Part shown: positions 6,368-15,677 of the stretch, in pieces
How the letters are laid out: each line of letters begins with the position of its first letter
Position numbering within the stretch: the first letter of the stretch is position 1
Assembly (NCBI GenBank): GCA_020631355.1
Contig: JAHDHL010000017.1
Span: 1 to 64,000 of the forward strand
Length of the DNA stretch: 64,000 bases
Direction: 5' to 3'
Source: Saprospiraceae bacterium
Lineage (GTDB): Bacteria; Bacteroidota; Bacteroidia; Chitinophagales; Saprospiraceae
Position numbers and translations under genes: made by a program
Notes under the pieces: generated by a model
The model's database searches: none
What the model was told of the DNA's origin: nothing
The model's input: the letters and a program-made list of their open reading frames with translations, nothing else

Positions 6368-7699
6368 ATGAAAATAGCTGTTGTAGGTACAGGGTACGTT
6401 GGACTGGTTACAGGGACTTGTTTTGCGGAGACAGGAAATAATGTCATCTGCGTGGATATTGATGAGAATAAGGTTCAAAGAATGAGGAACGGGGAAGTTC
6501 CTATTTATGAACCAGGTTTGGAATTATTATTCGAAAGGAATACGAAACAAGGTAGACTACACTTTACCACCAACCTGAAAGAAGCTATCGAAGGAGCACA
6601 GGTTATATTCCTTGCCTTACCAACACCTCCGGGCGAGGACGGATCTGCAGATTTGTCTTATATCCTAGGTGTAGCCAAGGACTTATCTAGCATCATCACG
6701 GATTACAAGGTCATTGTTGATAAGAGTACTGTGCCAGTAGGAACTTCCGAAAAAGTACATGCCGCATTGGTTGAGAATTTGGATGAATCATTGTTTGATG
6801 TCGTATCTAACCCGGAATTCCTCAGGGAAGGAGTGGCAGTGGATGATTTCCTGAAACCAGACAGAGTCGTTATCGGAACGTCTTCCGATAAGGCAGAAAA
6901 AATCATGCGCCAACTATACGAGCCATTCGTGAGACAAGGAAACCCTATCATCTTTATGGATGAGCGTTCAGCAGAAATGACCAAGTATGCTGCCAATTCT
7001 TACCTCGCAACAAGAATTACATTCATGAATGAAATCGCCAACCTTTGTGAAATGGTAGGTGCTAATGTTGATAAGGTTAGAATAGGAATGGGTAGCGATT
7101 CCAGGATTGGTAAGCGATTCCTTTTCCCTGGTGTAGGATATGGTGGTAGCTGTTTTCCAAAGGATGTGCAAGCCTTGGCCAAAACAGCCGAGTCCAATGC
7201 TTATGATTTCAAGATTCTGAAATCAGTAATGTCTGTGAATAATAAGCAAAAGAGTGTTTTGGTTACCAAAATCAAGAACCACTTTGGTGAGGATTTGAGT
7301 GGTGTGACCATCGGAATCTGGGGATTGGCATTCAAACCCAATACGGATGATATCAGAGAAGCACCGGCACTTTATATCATAGATGGATTGTTGGAGGCAG
7401 GTGCCAAGATCAAGGCATTCGATCCTGAAGCCATGTCTAATGTGAAAGCCATCTATGGAGATAAGATCCAATTCGTGGATGAACAATACGAAGCACTTAT
7501 AGATGCTGACGCATTGGCCATCATCACAGAATGGTCTGTCTTCAGAACACCTAGCTTTACCGTAATCAAGGAATTGTTGAAGCAGCCAGTCATTTTTGAT
7601 GGTAGGAACCTGTATGATTTGGATAGGATGAAAGAGAAAGGATTCTACTACGAAAGTATAGGTAGAGGAACCATCCAGGCAGAAGTTGCTGCAGAATAA
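6368..7699 (+). CDS. ugd: UDP-glucose 6-dehydrogenase
   Basis: 443 residues. It oxidises UDP-glucose to UDP-glucuronate with two NAD+. The N-terminus has the Rossmann signature VGTGYVGLVTG, followed by CFAETGNNVICVDID; a central GYGGSCFPKD carries the catalytic Cys; the C-terminal domain begins near GIWGLAFKPNTDDIREAP. All family hallmarks are present at normal length. It is the first enzyme gene after the antiterminator. Its product can feed glucuronic acid residues directly, or the decarboxylase encoded at 13363 to give UDP-xylose. It is distinct from the second dehydrogenase at 27221, which belongs to the TviB/WbpA branch. Confidence 0.93.
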   Translation: MKIAVVGTGYVGLVTGTCFAETGNNVICVDIDENKVQRMRNGEVPIYEPGLELLFERNTKQGRLHFTTNLKEAIEGAQVIFLALPTPPGEDGSADLSYILGVAKDLSSIITDYKVIVDKSTVPVGTSEKVHAALVENLDESLFDVVSNPEFLREGVAVDDFLKPDRVVIGTSSDKAEKIMRQLYEPFVRQGNPIIFMDERSAEMTKYAANSYLATRITFMNEIANLCEMVGANVDKVRIGMGSDSRIGKRFLFPGVGYGGSCFPKDVQALAKTAESNAYDFKILKSVMSVNNKQKSVLVTKIKNHFGEDLSGVTIGIWGLAFKPNTDDIREAPALYIIDGLLEAGAKIKAFDPEAMSNVKAIYGDKIQFVDEQYEALIDADALAIITEWSVFRTPSFTVIKELLKQPVIFDGRNLYDLDRMKEKGFYYESIGRGTIQAEVAAE

Positions 7700-7729
7700 T
7701 TTTGATACTCGCTTAAAAACCAATACAAA

Positions 7730-8329
7730 TTGGCAAAGAATAATATACATCCCATTTTCGATAGATTATTGAAAAGGGACGATAGGGAAAAGATGCTGAA
7801 CCAAAAGAGTAAGGTCATTTGGATGACCGGTATGTCTGGTTCAGGTAAAAGTACCATCGCACAGGCATTGGAGCGTAAACTATATAATGAGGGTTTCTTC
7901 GCTCAGGTGCTTGATGGTGATAATATCAGAATAGGCATCAATAATAACCTAGGTTTTTCTTTGGAAGATAGAAGGGAAAACGTAAGGAGAATTGCAGAGG
8001 TCGCCAAGTTATACCTGAACTCTGGTATGATTACCCTCAACTCCTTTATCAGCCCAACCAAAGAAATCAGACAATTCGCTAAGGATATCGTAGGAGAGGA
8101 GGATTTCATTGAAATTTATATCAATGCTCCGCTTGAGGTATGTGAAGCAAGGGATGTCAAGGGATTGTATAAGAAAGCAAGAGCTGGCGAAATCAAGGGA
8201 TTCACAGGTATAGATTCCCCATATGAGGCACCTGAAAATCCAGCTGTTGAAATCAAGACCCATGAAATGACCGTGGAAGAAGCAGCCCAGAAAATCTTCG
8301 ACCACATCCTAACCGAAATCAAACTGTAA
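7730..8329 (+). CDS. cysC: Adenylylsulfate (APS) kinase
   Basis: 199 residues, TTG start. It phosphorylates adenosine 5'-phosphosulfate to PAPS, the sulfuryl donor of sulfotransferases. The P-loop GMSGSGKST is at residues 34-42, followed by DGDNIRIGINNNLGFSLEDR, the APS-binding region, and by the lid FISPTKEIRQ. The length is that of a stand-alone CysC. It lies 30 bases after ugd and ahead of cysD and cysN, so the three genes form a PAPS-generating unit inside the glycan operon. No PAPS reductase (cysH) or sulfite reductase genes are present, which points to sulfation rather than cysteine synthesis. Confidence 0.93.
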   Translation: MAKNNIHPIFDRLLKRDDREKMLNQKSKVIWMTGMSGSGKSTIAQALERKLYNEGFFAQVLDGDNIRIGINNNLGFSLEDRRENVRRIAEVAKLYLNSGMITLNSFISPTKEIRQFAKDIVGEEDFIEIYINAPLEVCEARDVKGLYKKARAGEIKGFTGIDSPYEAPENPAVEIKTHEMTVEEAAQKIFDHILTEIKL

Positions 8330-8341
8330 GGAATTTCCAGT

Positions 8342-8375
8342 AAACAAACAGCATCATTTATGATGCTGTTTGTTT
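8342..8375. terminator. 15-bp hairpin between cysC and cysD
   Basis: AAACAAACAGCATCA (8342-8356) and TGATGCTGTTTGTTT (8361-8375) are exact reverse complements around a TTTA loop. It lies inside the operon, 24 bases ahead of cysD. It could attenuate transcription or stabilise the upstream mRNA; the U-rich 3' arm makes partial termination likely without antitermination. Confidence 0.6.
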
Positions 8376-8399
8376 GAAAGATTAAACTGATATAATAAA

Positions 8400-9302
8400 A
8401 TGAATTATCAATTAAATCATCTAAGAGAGTTAGAATCTGAATCCATCTTCGTCCTAAGGGAAGTAGCGGCTCAGTTTGAAAATCCTGTCCTGATGTTCTC
8501 AGGTGGAAAGGATTCTATCCTGATGTCTTACTTGGCCATGAAGGCTTTTTATCCAGCAAAGGTACCATTCCCCTTATTGCACGTTGATACAGGGCATAAT
8601 TTTCCAGAGACCATAGAGTTTAGGGATAATTGGGTGAAGAAAATTGGTGCAAAACTAATTGTTGGTTCAGTTCAGGAAGCTATTGATAAAGGAATGGTCG
8701 TAGAGGAGAAAGGAGTCAATGCAAGTAGGAATGGCCTACAGACTGCTGTTCTTTTGGATGAATTGGAAAAAGGTAAGTTCGACGCTGCCATGGGTGGTGC
8801 CAGAAGGGATGAGGAAAAAGCGCGTGCCAAGGAAAGATTCTTCTCACACAGGGATGAATTCGGCCAATGGGATCCGAAGAACCAAAGACCTGAGCTTTGG
8901 AACATCTTCAATGGTAAGAAGCACTTCGGAGAGCACTTCAGAATTTTCCCGATTTCCAACTGGACAGAAATGGATGTATGGATGTACCTAGCTATGGAAA
9001 AGGTTGAACTACCAAACTTGTATTTCGCTCACGAAAGGGATGTATTCGATAGGGATGGTATCCTTTTGGCTAATACCGATTACATCGAGAAGAAGCCTAA
9101 TGAGAAAATAGTGAAGAAAATGGTTCGTTGTCGTACCATCGGTGATATGACTTGTACGGGAGTTTGGGAATCCCAAGCTACCACTATCGAAGATATCATC
9201 ACTGAGGTATCCACTACAAGGGTAACTGAGAGGGGAGGACGTGCTGATGATAAGCGCTCCGAAACCTCAATGGAAGATCGTAAGATCAAGGGTTACTTCT
9301 AA
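8400..9302 (+). CDS. cysD: Sulfate adenylyltransferase subunit 2 (ATP sulfurylase)
   Basis: 300 residues. CysD makes APS from ATP and sulfate, driven by the GTPase CysN. The PP-loop SGGKDSILMSYL near residues 35-46 is intact, as are HVDTGHNFPETIEFRD and GGARRDEEKARAKERFFS, both typical of CysD. The protein ends with RKIKGYF, the usual C-terminus. The length is normal. It precedes cysN by 42 bases. Together with CysC it commits this locus to PAPS synthesis for the sulfotransferases encoded further on. Confidence 0.95.
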   Translation: MNYQLNHLRELESESIFVLREVAAQFENPVLMFSGGKDSILMSYLAMKAFYPAKVPFPLLHVDTGHNFPETIEFRDNWVKKIGAKLIVGSVQEAIDKGMVVEEKGVNASRNGLQTAVLLDELEKGKFDAAMGGARRDEEKARAKERFFSHRDEFGQWDPKNQRPELWNIFNGKKHFGEHFRIFPISNWTEMDVWMYLAMEKVELPNLYFAHERDVFDRDGILLANTDYIEKKPNEKIVKKMVRCRTIGDMTCTGVWESQATTIEDIITEVSTTRVTERGGRADDKRSETSMEDRKIKGYF

Positions 9303-9344
9303 TCATTCATTTATTTATCAAGACAAAGAATAGATCATAATAAA

Positions 9345-10610
9345 ATGACACAGCAAGAATACGAGAATATGGAATTGCTACGCTTTACCACAGCAGGTAG
9401 CGTAGATGACGGAAAAAGTACATTGATCGGAAGATTATTGTATGATAGTAAGTCCATATTCGAAGATCAATACGAAACCATTAAGAAAACTTCAGAACGG
9501 AGAGGTGAGGAAGGAGTGAATCTGGCACTCTTGACAGATGGTTTGAAGTCTGAAAGAGAACAAGGTATCACCATTGATGTGGCTTACCGTTATTTCTCTA
9601 CCCCAAAGCGTAAATTCATTATTGCGGATACTCCGGGCCACATCCAGTATACAAGGAATATGGTAACAGGTGCATCCACTGCCAATGTCGCTTTGATTCT
9701 GATTGATGCTAGGAATGGTGTAATGGAGCAAACCCGCCGCCATGCCATCATCGCATCATTATTACAGATTCCACACGTAGTGGTTTGTGTGAATAAGATG
9801 GATTTGGTGGAATACAAGGAGGAAGCTTACGAAGCCATCAAGGATGAGTTTTCCAACTGGGCTTCCAAGTTGGATGTAAAGGATGTTCACTTTATTCCGA
9901 TTTCTGCCTTGAATGGTGATAATGTTGTGGATAAATCCGAGAATATGCCTTGGTATGGTGGTACGACATTGTTGTACTATCTGGAGAATGTCCACATCGG
10001 AAGTGATCACAACCTTATTGATGTAAGATTCCCGGTCCAGCATGTTATCCGTCCTTATAATGATGAATTCCATGATTATAGAGGTTACTCAGGGAGAGTA
10101 GCAGGTGGTGTGATGAAGAAAGGAGATAAGGTTACCATCCTTCCCTCAGGTTTCACCTCAACCATTTCAAAGATAGATACCTATGATGGCGAATTGGAAC
10201 AAGCACATGCTCCAATGTCCGTTACGGTACTACTGGAAGATGATATCGACATCAGTAGAGGAGATATGATTGTAAGGGAAAATAACCAACCTGAAGTATC
10301 TCAGGATGTTGAAATCATGGTATCATGGTTCAATGAAAGACCACTTCAGTTGAGAGGTAAATATACTTTGATGCATACCACTAAGGAATGTAGATGTATC
10401 ATCAAGGATATCCAATACAAGTTGGATATCAATACCTTACACAGGAATTTGGAGGACAAGGATGTAAAGATGAACGATATCGCAAGGGTAACGCTCAGAA
10501 CAACCAAGCCATTGTTCGCTGATTCTTACAGAAGGAACAGAATCACAGGTAGTGTAATTCTAATTGATGAAGGAACCAACGAAACAGTTGGTGCCGGAAT
10601 GATTATATAA
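9345..10610 (+). CDS. cysN: Sulfate adenylyltransferase subunit 1 (GTPase)
   Basis: 421 residues. This is the GTP-hydrolysing partner of CysD. The G1 motif is AGSVDDGKSTLIGRLLYD, G3 is DTPGHIQYTRNM, and G4 is NKMD in VVCVNKMDLVEY. The C-terminal half carries the EF-Tu-like beta domains. It lacks a fused CysC domain, in keeping with the separate cysC gene at 7730. It is slightly shorter than the E. coli enzyme but complete. It is followed by an inverted repeat at 10617-10706, which probably closes the sulfate-activation sub-operon. Confidence 0.95.
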   Translation: MTQQEYENMELLRFTTAGSVDDGKSTLIGRLLYDSKSIFEDQYETIKKTSERRGEEGVNLALLTDGLKSEREQGITIDVAYRYFSTPKRKFIIADTPGHIQYTRNMVTGASTANVALILIDARNGVMEQTRRHAIIASLLQIPHVVVCVNKMDLVEYKEEAYEAIKDEFSNWASKLDVKDVHFIPISALNGDNVVDKSENMPWYGGTTLLYYLENVHIGSDHNLIDVRFPVQHVIRPYNDEFHDYRGYSGRVAGGVMKKGDKVTILPSGFTSTISKIDTYDGELEQAHAPMSVTVLLEDDIDISRGDMIVRENNQPEVSQDVEIMVSWFNERPLQLRGKYTLMHTTKECRCIIKDIQYKLDINTLHRNLEDKDVKMNDIARVTLRTTKPLFADSYRRNRITGSVILIDEGTNETVGAGMII

Positions 10611-10616
10611 TTCAAT

Positions 10617-10706
10617 AGGGGCTGTCTATCTAGTCGGGAAGTTGAGCATGAAAGATTTAGGATTCTAAACGAGTCCTTGCTTCTTCCAACAGGTTAGACA
10701 GCCCCT
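10617..10706. repeat. Long-range inverted repeat after cysN
   Basis: AGGGGCTGTCTA (10617-10628) and TAGACAGCCCCT (10695-10706) are exact 12-base reverse complements separated by 66 bases, with some further pairing inside (GGAAG with CTTCC). It fills the gap between cysN and rmlB. It may be a terminator with a large loop, or the footprint of a small mobile element; no transposase lies within it. Confidence 0.5.
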
Positions 10707-10723
10707 TTATCTTGCCATTCAAT

Positions 10724-11773
10724 ATGAAAATCCTAATCACAGGAGGAGCCGGTTTTATCGGAGCTCACGTTGTAAAGCGGTTCGTAAGGAACTATCCCAA
10801 TTATCAAATTGTCAATCTGGATAAACTCACCTATGCAGGGAATCTAGAGAATATCAAGGATATTGAAAAGGAACCCAACTACCAATTCGTTAAGGGGGAT
10901 ATCTCTGATTTGGAATTCATCCGTGGCTTATTCAAGGAGCATCAGTTCGATGGAGTTATCCACCTTGCTGCCGAATCTCATGTTGATCGTTCTATTACGG
11001 ATCCATTGGCATTCGTTACGACCAACCTGGTAGGTACAGCCGTACTTCTTCAGGTAGCCAAGGAAAATTGGAAAGCAGATTATTCCGGTAAGCTGTTCTA
11101 CCATGTATCAACAGATGAGGTATATGGTTCTCTTGGAGCAGAGGGCTTCTTTGTAGAGGATACCCCATATGACCCTAGGAGTCCTTATTCTTCCTCAAAG
11201 GCAGGTTCTGATCATTTGGTGAGAGCATGGCATCATACGTTCAATTTGCCGGTAAAGATTTCCAATTGTTCCAATAATTACGGTTCATATCAATTCCCAG
11301 AAAAACTGATTCCCCTATTCATTAATAATATCATTCACAACAAACCACTACCGGTTTATGGAGAGGGTGTGAATGTAAGGGATTGGTTGTTCGTAGAAGA
11401 CCATGCCGCAGCCATTGATGTCATTTTCCATAAGGGGGAAATGGGAGAAACCTATAACATTGGTGGCAACAATGAATGGAGGAATATTGACCTCATCAAG
11501 GTGCTTTGTAAGCAGATGGATGAGAAATTGGGTAGGGACGAAGGAACTTCTGAACAGCTCATCACTTTCGTTAAGGATAGGGCAGGACATGATATGCGTT
11601 ATGCCATAGATGCCGCCAAATTGATGAACGACCTAGGATGGGCTCCTACGGTAACATTCGAACAAGGATTATCCAAGACGATTGATTGGTATCTCAGTAA
11701 TCAGGAATGGTTGGATAATATCACATCCGGAGCTTACAAGGATTATTATGATGCCCAATATGTGAATAGATAA
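10724..11773 (+). CDS. rmlB: dTDP-glucose 4,6-dehydratase
   Basis: 349 residues from the ATG at 10724 (MKILITGGAGFIG); an in-frame TTG four codons upstream is less likely. It converts dTDP-glucose to dTDP-4-keto-6-deoxyglucose, the shared precursor of rhamnose and other 6-deoxyhexoses. It has the GGAGFIG NAD-binding motif, the STDEVYGSL active-site strand and the SPYSSSKAGSDHLV catalytic Tyr-x-x-x-Lys segment. Length is normal. rmlA and rmlC follow, in that order. A degenerate copy of its last codons lies just downstream (11792-11821). Confidence 0.95.
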   Translation: MKILITGGAGFIGAHVVKRFVRNYPNYQIVNLDKLTYAGNLENIKDIEKEPNYQFVKGDISDLEFIRGLFKEHQFDGVIHLAAESHVDRSITDPLAFVTTNLVGTAVLLQVAKENWKADYSGKLFYHVSTDEVYGSLGAEGFFVEDTPYDPRSPYSSSKAGSDHLVRAWHHTFNLPVKISNCSNNYGSYQFPEKLIPLFINNIIHNKPLPVYGEGVNVRDWLFVEDHAAAIDVIFHKGEMGETYNIGGNNEWRNIDLIKVLCKQMDEKLGRDEGTSEQLITFVKDRAGHDMRYAIDAAKLMNDLGWAPTVTFEQGLSKTIDWYLSNQEWLDNITSGAYKDYYDAQYVNR

Positions 11774-11821
11774 ATGGATTACGGATTTGTCCACAATAAT
11801 GCCCAATTTGTTAATAAATAA
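11743..11821 (+). repeat. Duplicated 3' end of rmlB
   Basis: The last bases of rmlB (about 11744-11774, coding DAQYVNR and stop) are repeated with a few changes at 11792-11821, where the same frame would read NAQFVNK and stop. The second copy lies outside the gene. It looks like the remnant of a former gene end, left by a duplication or by replacement of rmlB with a related allele. Confidence 0.5.
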
Positions 11822-11897
11822 GTGCACTTACCAACAATACCGTACCCAACCCTGCAGCCTCACGTCCTAACCAAGTCAAAACTGAAATAAGTAAGTA

Positions 11898-12764
11898 ATG
11901 AAAGGAATCATACTTGCCGGAGGATCCGGAACCAGATTGTACCCCATCACAAAGGCCATTTCCAAACAGTTGATGCCTATCTATGATAAGCCAATGATTT
12001 ATTATCCATTATCTATCCTGATGCAAGCAGGGATAAAGGATATTCTAATCATTACGACGCCTCATGATAATCCCCAGTTCCAAAGGTTATTAGGAGATGG
12101 CAAGGATATGGGATGTAATTTCCAATATGCCATCCAGGAAGTACCGAATGGTTTGGCTCAGGCATTCGTGATAGGAGAGGAGTTCATCGGAAATGATGGC
12201 GCTGCACTTATTCTAGGAGATAATATCTTCTACGGTTCAGGTTTACAAGAATTGTTGAGGGAAAGTGCGGATATCAAGCAAGGAGCAAGGGTATTTGCTT
12301 ATCCGGTAAGTGACCCTGAAAGATATGGTGTGGTAGAATTCGATGAGCATAAGAAAGTAATTTCCATTGAGGAAAAACCGAAACAGCCGAAGTCTAATTA
12401 TGCTGTTCCTGGTTTGTATTTCTATGATAATGATGTAGTGGAAATTGCCAAGAATATACAACCCTCCGCAAGGGGAGAATATGAGATCACGGATGTGAAT
12501 AAGGTATATCTCGAAAGAGGTGACTTGGAAGTGGGAGTAATGGATAGAGGTACGGCATGGTTGGATACGGGTACATTCAATTCCCTGAGTGATGCTACGG
12601 AATTCGTGAGGGTAATCGAACAAAGACAAGGGATGAAAATCGGATGTATCGAGGAAATTGCCTACAATATGGGATTCATAGATAAGGCACAGTTGGAAAA
12701 GATTGCCCAGCCTCTCATCAAGAGTGGATATGGTGAATATCTTATGCAAGTAATCAATAGATAA
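11898..12764 (+). CDS. rmlA: Glucose-1-phosphate thymidylyltransferase
   Basis: 288 residues. It makes dTDP-glucose from dTTP and glucose 1-phosphate. The nucleotide-binding signature [11 protein letters not shown] lies at residues 7-17, followed by [17 protein letters not shown] and by LGDNIFYG, which carries the metal-binding Asp. The length is typical of the short RmlA class. It lies between rmlB and rmlC and ends two bases before rmlC, so the pair is translationally linked. Confidence 0.95.
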   Translation: MKGIILAGGSGTRLYPITKAISKQLMPIYDKPMIYYPLSILMQAGIKDILIITTPHDNPQFQRLLGDGKDMGCNFQYAIQEVPNGLAQAFVIGEEFIGNDGAALILGDNIFYGSGLQELLRESADIKQGARVFAYPVSDPERYGVVEFDEHKKVISIEEKPKQPKSNYAVPGLYFYDNDVVEIAKNIQPSARGEYEITDVNKVYLERGDLEVGVMDRGTAWLDTGTFNSLSDATEFVRVIEQRQGMKIGCIEEIAYNMGFIDKAQLEKIAQPLIKSGYGEYLMQVINR

Positions 12765-12766
12765 TC

Positions 12767-13324
12767 ATGGAGTTCATCCCATTGGAAATACCAGAAGTAT
12801 TCCTCATCAAACCTAGGGTGTTTGAGGACGAAAGAGGATACTTTTTTGAGAGTTTTAATGCCCAAAAATTCAAACAAGGAGCAGGTTTTCTCCCCAATTT
12901 TGTGCAGGATAACGAATCAAAATCCACCTATGGTGTACTGAGGGGACTTCACTTCCAAAGGCCGCCCTTTGCACAAGCCAAATTGGTTCGGGTGACTGAG
13001 GGCCGGGTACTGGATGTAGCTGTGGATATCAGGGAAGGTTCCCCAACATTCGGACAGTATGTAAGTGCGGAATTGAGTGCGGAGAATAAGCACCAACTCT
13101 ATATCCCCAGAGGTTTTGCACATGGTTTTGTCGTATTGAGTGAAACAGCTGTCTTCAACTATAAATGTGATAATCTCTACTCCAAGGAAAGCGAGGGTAG
13201 TTTGATTTATAACGATAAGCAAGTAGCAATTAACTGGGGATTGGATGAATCCAAATTCATCGTCTCTGCAAAAGATAAGGAGGCTCCCACCTTGGAGCAT
13301 CTCGTTCCGTTCAAGACACTTTGA
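12767..13324 (+). CDS. rmlC: dTDP-4-dehydrorhamnose 3,5-epimerase
   Basis: 185 residues. It epimerises dTDP-4-keto-6-deoxyglucose at C3 and C5. It shows the cupin-type RmlC signature GVLRGLHFQRPPFAQAKLVR with the catalytic His, and YIPRGFAHGFVVLS. No rmlD (reductase) gene follows; the next gene is a UDP-glucuronate decarboxylase-like dehydratase. RmlD may be encoded elsewhere, or the 4-keto sugar may be used differently. The function of RmlC itself is well supported. Confidence 0.93.
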   Translation: MEFIPLEIPEVFLIKPRVFEDERGYFFESFNAQKFKQGAGFLPNFVQDNESKSTYGVLRGLHFQRPPFAQAKLVRVTEGRVLDVAVDIREGSPTFGQYVSAELSAENKHQLYIPRGFAHGFVVLSETAVFNYKCDNLYSKESEGSLIYNDKQVAINWGLDESKFIVSAKDKEAPTLEHLVPFKTL

Positions 13325-13362
13325 AAAAAGGAACACACAACCTTTAAAATATTGAATTCGTA

Positions 13363-14313
13363 ATGGAAAAATCATCTGGAAGGGTTCTGATAACAGGAGC
13401 CGCGGGATTTCTTGGTTCACACCTTTGTGATCGTTTCTTGAAAGAGGGATACCATGTGATTGGTATGGACAATCTGATTACTGGTAATTTGGATAACATT
13501 GCCCACCTATTTCCAAGAAAGGACTTCGAATATTATCATCATGATGTAAGTAAGTTCGTCCACGTTCCGGGCGAATTGGATTATATCCTACACTTTGCAT
13601 CTCCTGCAAGTCCGATTGATTATCTCCAAATGCCCATCCAAACGATGAAAGTAGGGTCATTAGGAACCCATAACCTATTGGGATTGGCCAAGGCCAAGGG
13701 AGCAAGAATGCTTATCGCTTCTACTTCTGAGGTATATGGAGACCCATTGGTACATCCGCAAAAAGAGGATTATTGGGGAAATGTTAACCCGATAGGCCCA
13801 AGGGGCGTATATGATGAAGCCAAGAGATTCCAAGAGGCATTGACCATGGCATATCATACCTATCACGGTTTGGAAACCCGAATCGTAAGGATTTTCAATA
13901 CCTATGGACCAAGGATGAGAACGGATGATGGTAGGGTATTACCAGCGTTCTTCTCACAAGCCATTAGGGGAGAGGACCTGACAGTGTTCGGTGATGGAAA
14001 CCAAACCCGTTCATTCTGTTATGTGGATGATTTGGTGGACGGAATATTCAGATTGTTGATGAGTGATTACCATCTTCCTGTGAATGTTGGTAATCCATCC
14101 GAGATTACGATGAATGACTTCGGTAAGGAAATCCTTTCCCTTGTAGAGGGAACAAAGTCCAAACTTTGCTACAAACCTCTACCTAAGGATGATCCGAAAA
14201 GAAGAAGACCAGATATTTCCTTGGCAAAGGAAGTGTTGGATTGGGAGCCTAAGATAGACAGAAGTGAGGGTTTGAGAAGAACCTACGAGTATTTTAAGAA
14301 AGTAGTTAAGTAA
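13363..14313 (+). CDS. uxs: UDP-glucuronate decarboxylase (UDP-xylose synthase)-like SDR
   Basis: 316 residues. An extended short-chain dehydrogenase with [10 protein letters not shown] at the N-terminus, [20 protein letters not shown], and [20 protein letters not shown], followed by the catalytic YDEAKR segment. This set is characteristic of UDP-xylose synthases, which decarboxylate UDP-glucuronate with bound NAD+. The substrate would come from ugd at 6368. The usual Tyr-Asp-Glu-Gly-Lys is Tyr-Asp-Glu-Ala-Lys here, a minor change. It lacks the membrane-anchor domain of eukaryotic forms. An alternative NDP-sugar dehydratase activity is possible but less likely. Confidence 0.85.
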   Translation: MEKSSGRVLITGAAGFLGSHLCDRFLKEGYHVIGMDNLITGNLDNIAHLFPRKDFEYYHHDVSKFVHVPGELDYILHFASPASPIDYLQMPIQTMKVGSLGTHNLLGLAKAKGARMLIASTSEVYGDPLVHPQKEDYWGNVNPIGPRGVYDEAKRFQEALTMAYHTYHGLETRIVRIFNTYGPRMRTDDGRVLPAFFSQAIRGEDLTVFGDGNQTRSFCYVDDLVDGIFRLLMSDYHLPVNVGNPSEITMNDFGKEILSLVEGTKSKLCYKPLPKDDPKRRRPDISLAKEVLDWEPKIDRSEGLRRTYEYFKKVVK

Positions 14314-14333
14314 ACAAGGGATTCTCCCGATTC

Positions 14334-15677
14334 TTGAGTCAGTTATTGAATAAAGTCAAGTCTTTCTTTAGTGATGCCCATACCAAGGACATCACCATCT
14401 GGGCATTCATATCTTTTGGATTAAAGATTGGAGCCACCATCCTACAATTCTTGTTTGTAATGCTACTTTCAAGGAATCTAGGAGCAGATGGTATGGGTAA
14501 GTATTCCTTGTGTCTATCCATCATTACGATAGCATCCATTATTGGAAATATCGGTATAGATAAGGCATTACTCCGTTTTGTTCCGGTACTTTCAGCTAAT
14601 GAACACTGGGACAGAGTCAGGAAAGTATTCAATATGGGAAGCCTCGTTGCACTGGGAGCAGGTATCTTGGTTTCTATCGTATTATGGTTTCTTAGTGACT
14701 GGATTTTCATAGAGGTATTACAAAGGGAAAGCCTTGGCGAATACCTGAGATGGTTTGTAATTGCCATCGTTCCCCTAGCTTTCATTACCAATATGACAGA
14801 GGCATTCAAGGGACTGAAGATGATTACGACCAGTCTGCTTCTGAAAAGTTTCATTCCCATCATTGGAATAGTAGGAGTGTACCTTTTGGTTCCTGAATTC
14901 GGAGTAAAAGGAATAGTCTGGACTTATGATGCAGCCGTCATCATCATCATGATTGGTGGCCTGTTGATGTGGTACCTTGGGTCGGAAAAGTTGAAAAGGC
15001 CATCCTTACCATCCAAGGAAGCATTCAATTTTAATACCTTGTTCAAGAGTAGCTTTCCATTATATGGATTGGCCATTTTCCAACAGATTATCGTTTCAGC
15101 ACCCATTATCCTTTTGGGAATATATGTGGAAGACAACGAAACAGGTCAGTTCTTCAATGCACAGAAAGTATCCATAATGACCAGTTTGTTCTTGATTGCA
15201 TTCAATACCATCTTGGCATCCAAGGTCGGTCATTTCTTTGCAAAGGAACAAATGGGAATCCTCCAAAGAACAGTGCAGCGAGCTACATTATTAGTCAGTG
15301 TTCTTGCCGCTCCAATCTTCATTTTCCTATTCATTTTCTCCGATTGGACAATGTCCGTATTCGGAGATGACTTTACAGATGGAGGCATATTGCTTCAGGT
15401 ATTGTTGATAGGCAAGTTCGTTAGTGTGGTGCTCGGACCAGTAGGATTGATACTGATAGTAGGAGGGCGTGAACGAATCATGAGGAATACGGTCATCATT
15501 TCAGCTATTCTTATTGTGGTAGTCAATGTGATTCTACTACCAAGAATAGGTGTAATGGGAGCAGCAGTAGCTTCATCGGTAGCCATCACGACACAAAACC
15601 TATTGGCGGCATTCTTCGTAAAGAAAGAATTCAACATCATTACATTACCCACGTTCTTATTCAAAAGAACGGCATAA
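14334..15677 (+). CDS. wzx: Wzx-type flippase 1 (MOP superfamily)
   Basis: 447 residues, TTG start 20 bases after the preceding gene. A multi-pass membrane protein with about 12-14 hydrophobic segments and the MOP/PST family opening pattern (ISFGLKIGATILQFLFVMLLSRNLGADGMGKYSLC). It is predicted to flip undecaprenyl-diphosphate-linked repeat units across the inner membrane. A second, dissimilar flippase is encoded at 46303. It overlaps the sulfatase start by one base (TAATG), so the two are translationally coupled. Confidence 0.88.
   Translation: MSQLLNKVKSFFSDAHTKDITIWAFISFGLKIGATILQFLFVMLLSRNLGADGMGKYSLCLSIITIASIIGNIGIDKALLRFVPVLSANEHWDRVRKVFNMGSLVALGAGILVSIVLWFLSDWIFIEVLQRESLGEYLRWFVIAIVPLAFITNMTEAFKGLKMITTSLLLKSFIPIIGIVGVYLLVPEFGVKGIVWTYDAAVIIIMIGGLLMWYLGSEKLKRPSLPSKEAFNFNTLFKSSFPLYGLAIFQQIIVSAPIILLGIYVEDNETGQFFNAQKVSIMTSLFLIAFNTILASKVGHFFAKEQMGILQRTVQRATLLVSVLAAPIFIFLFIFSDWTMSVFGDDFTDGGILLQVLLIGKFVSVVLGPVGLILIVGGRERIMRNTVIISAILIVVVNVILLPRIGVMGAAVASSVAITTQNLLAAFFVKKEFNIITLPTFLFKRTA

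Noticed and set aside
7223-7750. Minus-strand open frame of 175 codons across the end of ugd
   Set aside because: Antisense to a strong gene and without any domain; a shadow frame.
7730-10610. cysC-cysD-cysN as a cysteine biosynthesis operon
   Set aside because: No PAPS reductase or sulfite reductase is present, while sulfotransferase genes follow in the same operon.
10617-10706. Insertion sequence or transposon
   Set aside because: Only a 90-base inverted repeat is visible and there is no transposase or target-site duplication, so I list it as a repeat.
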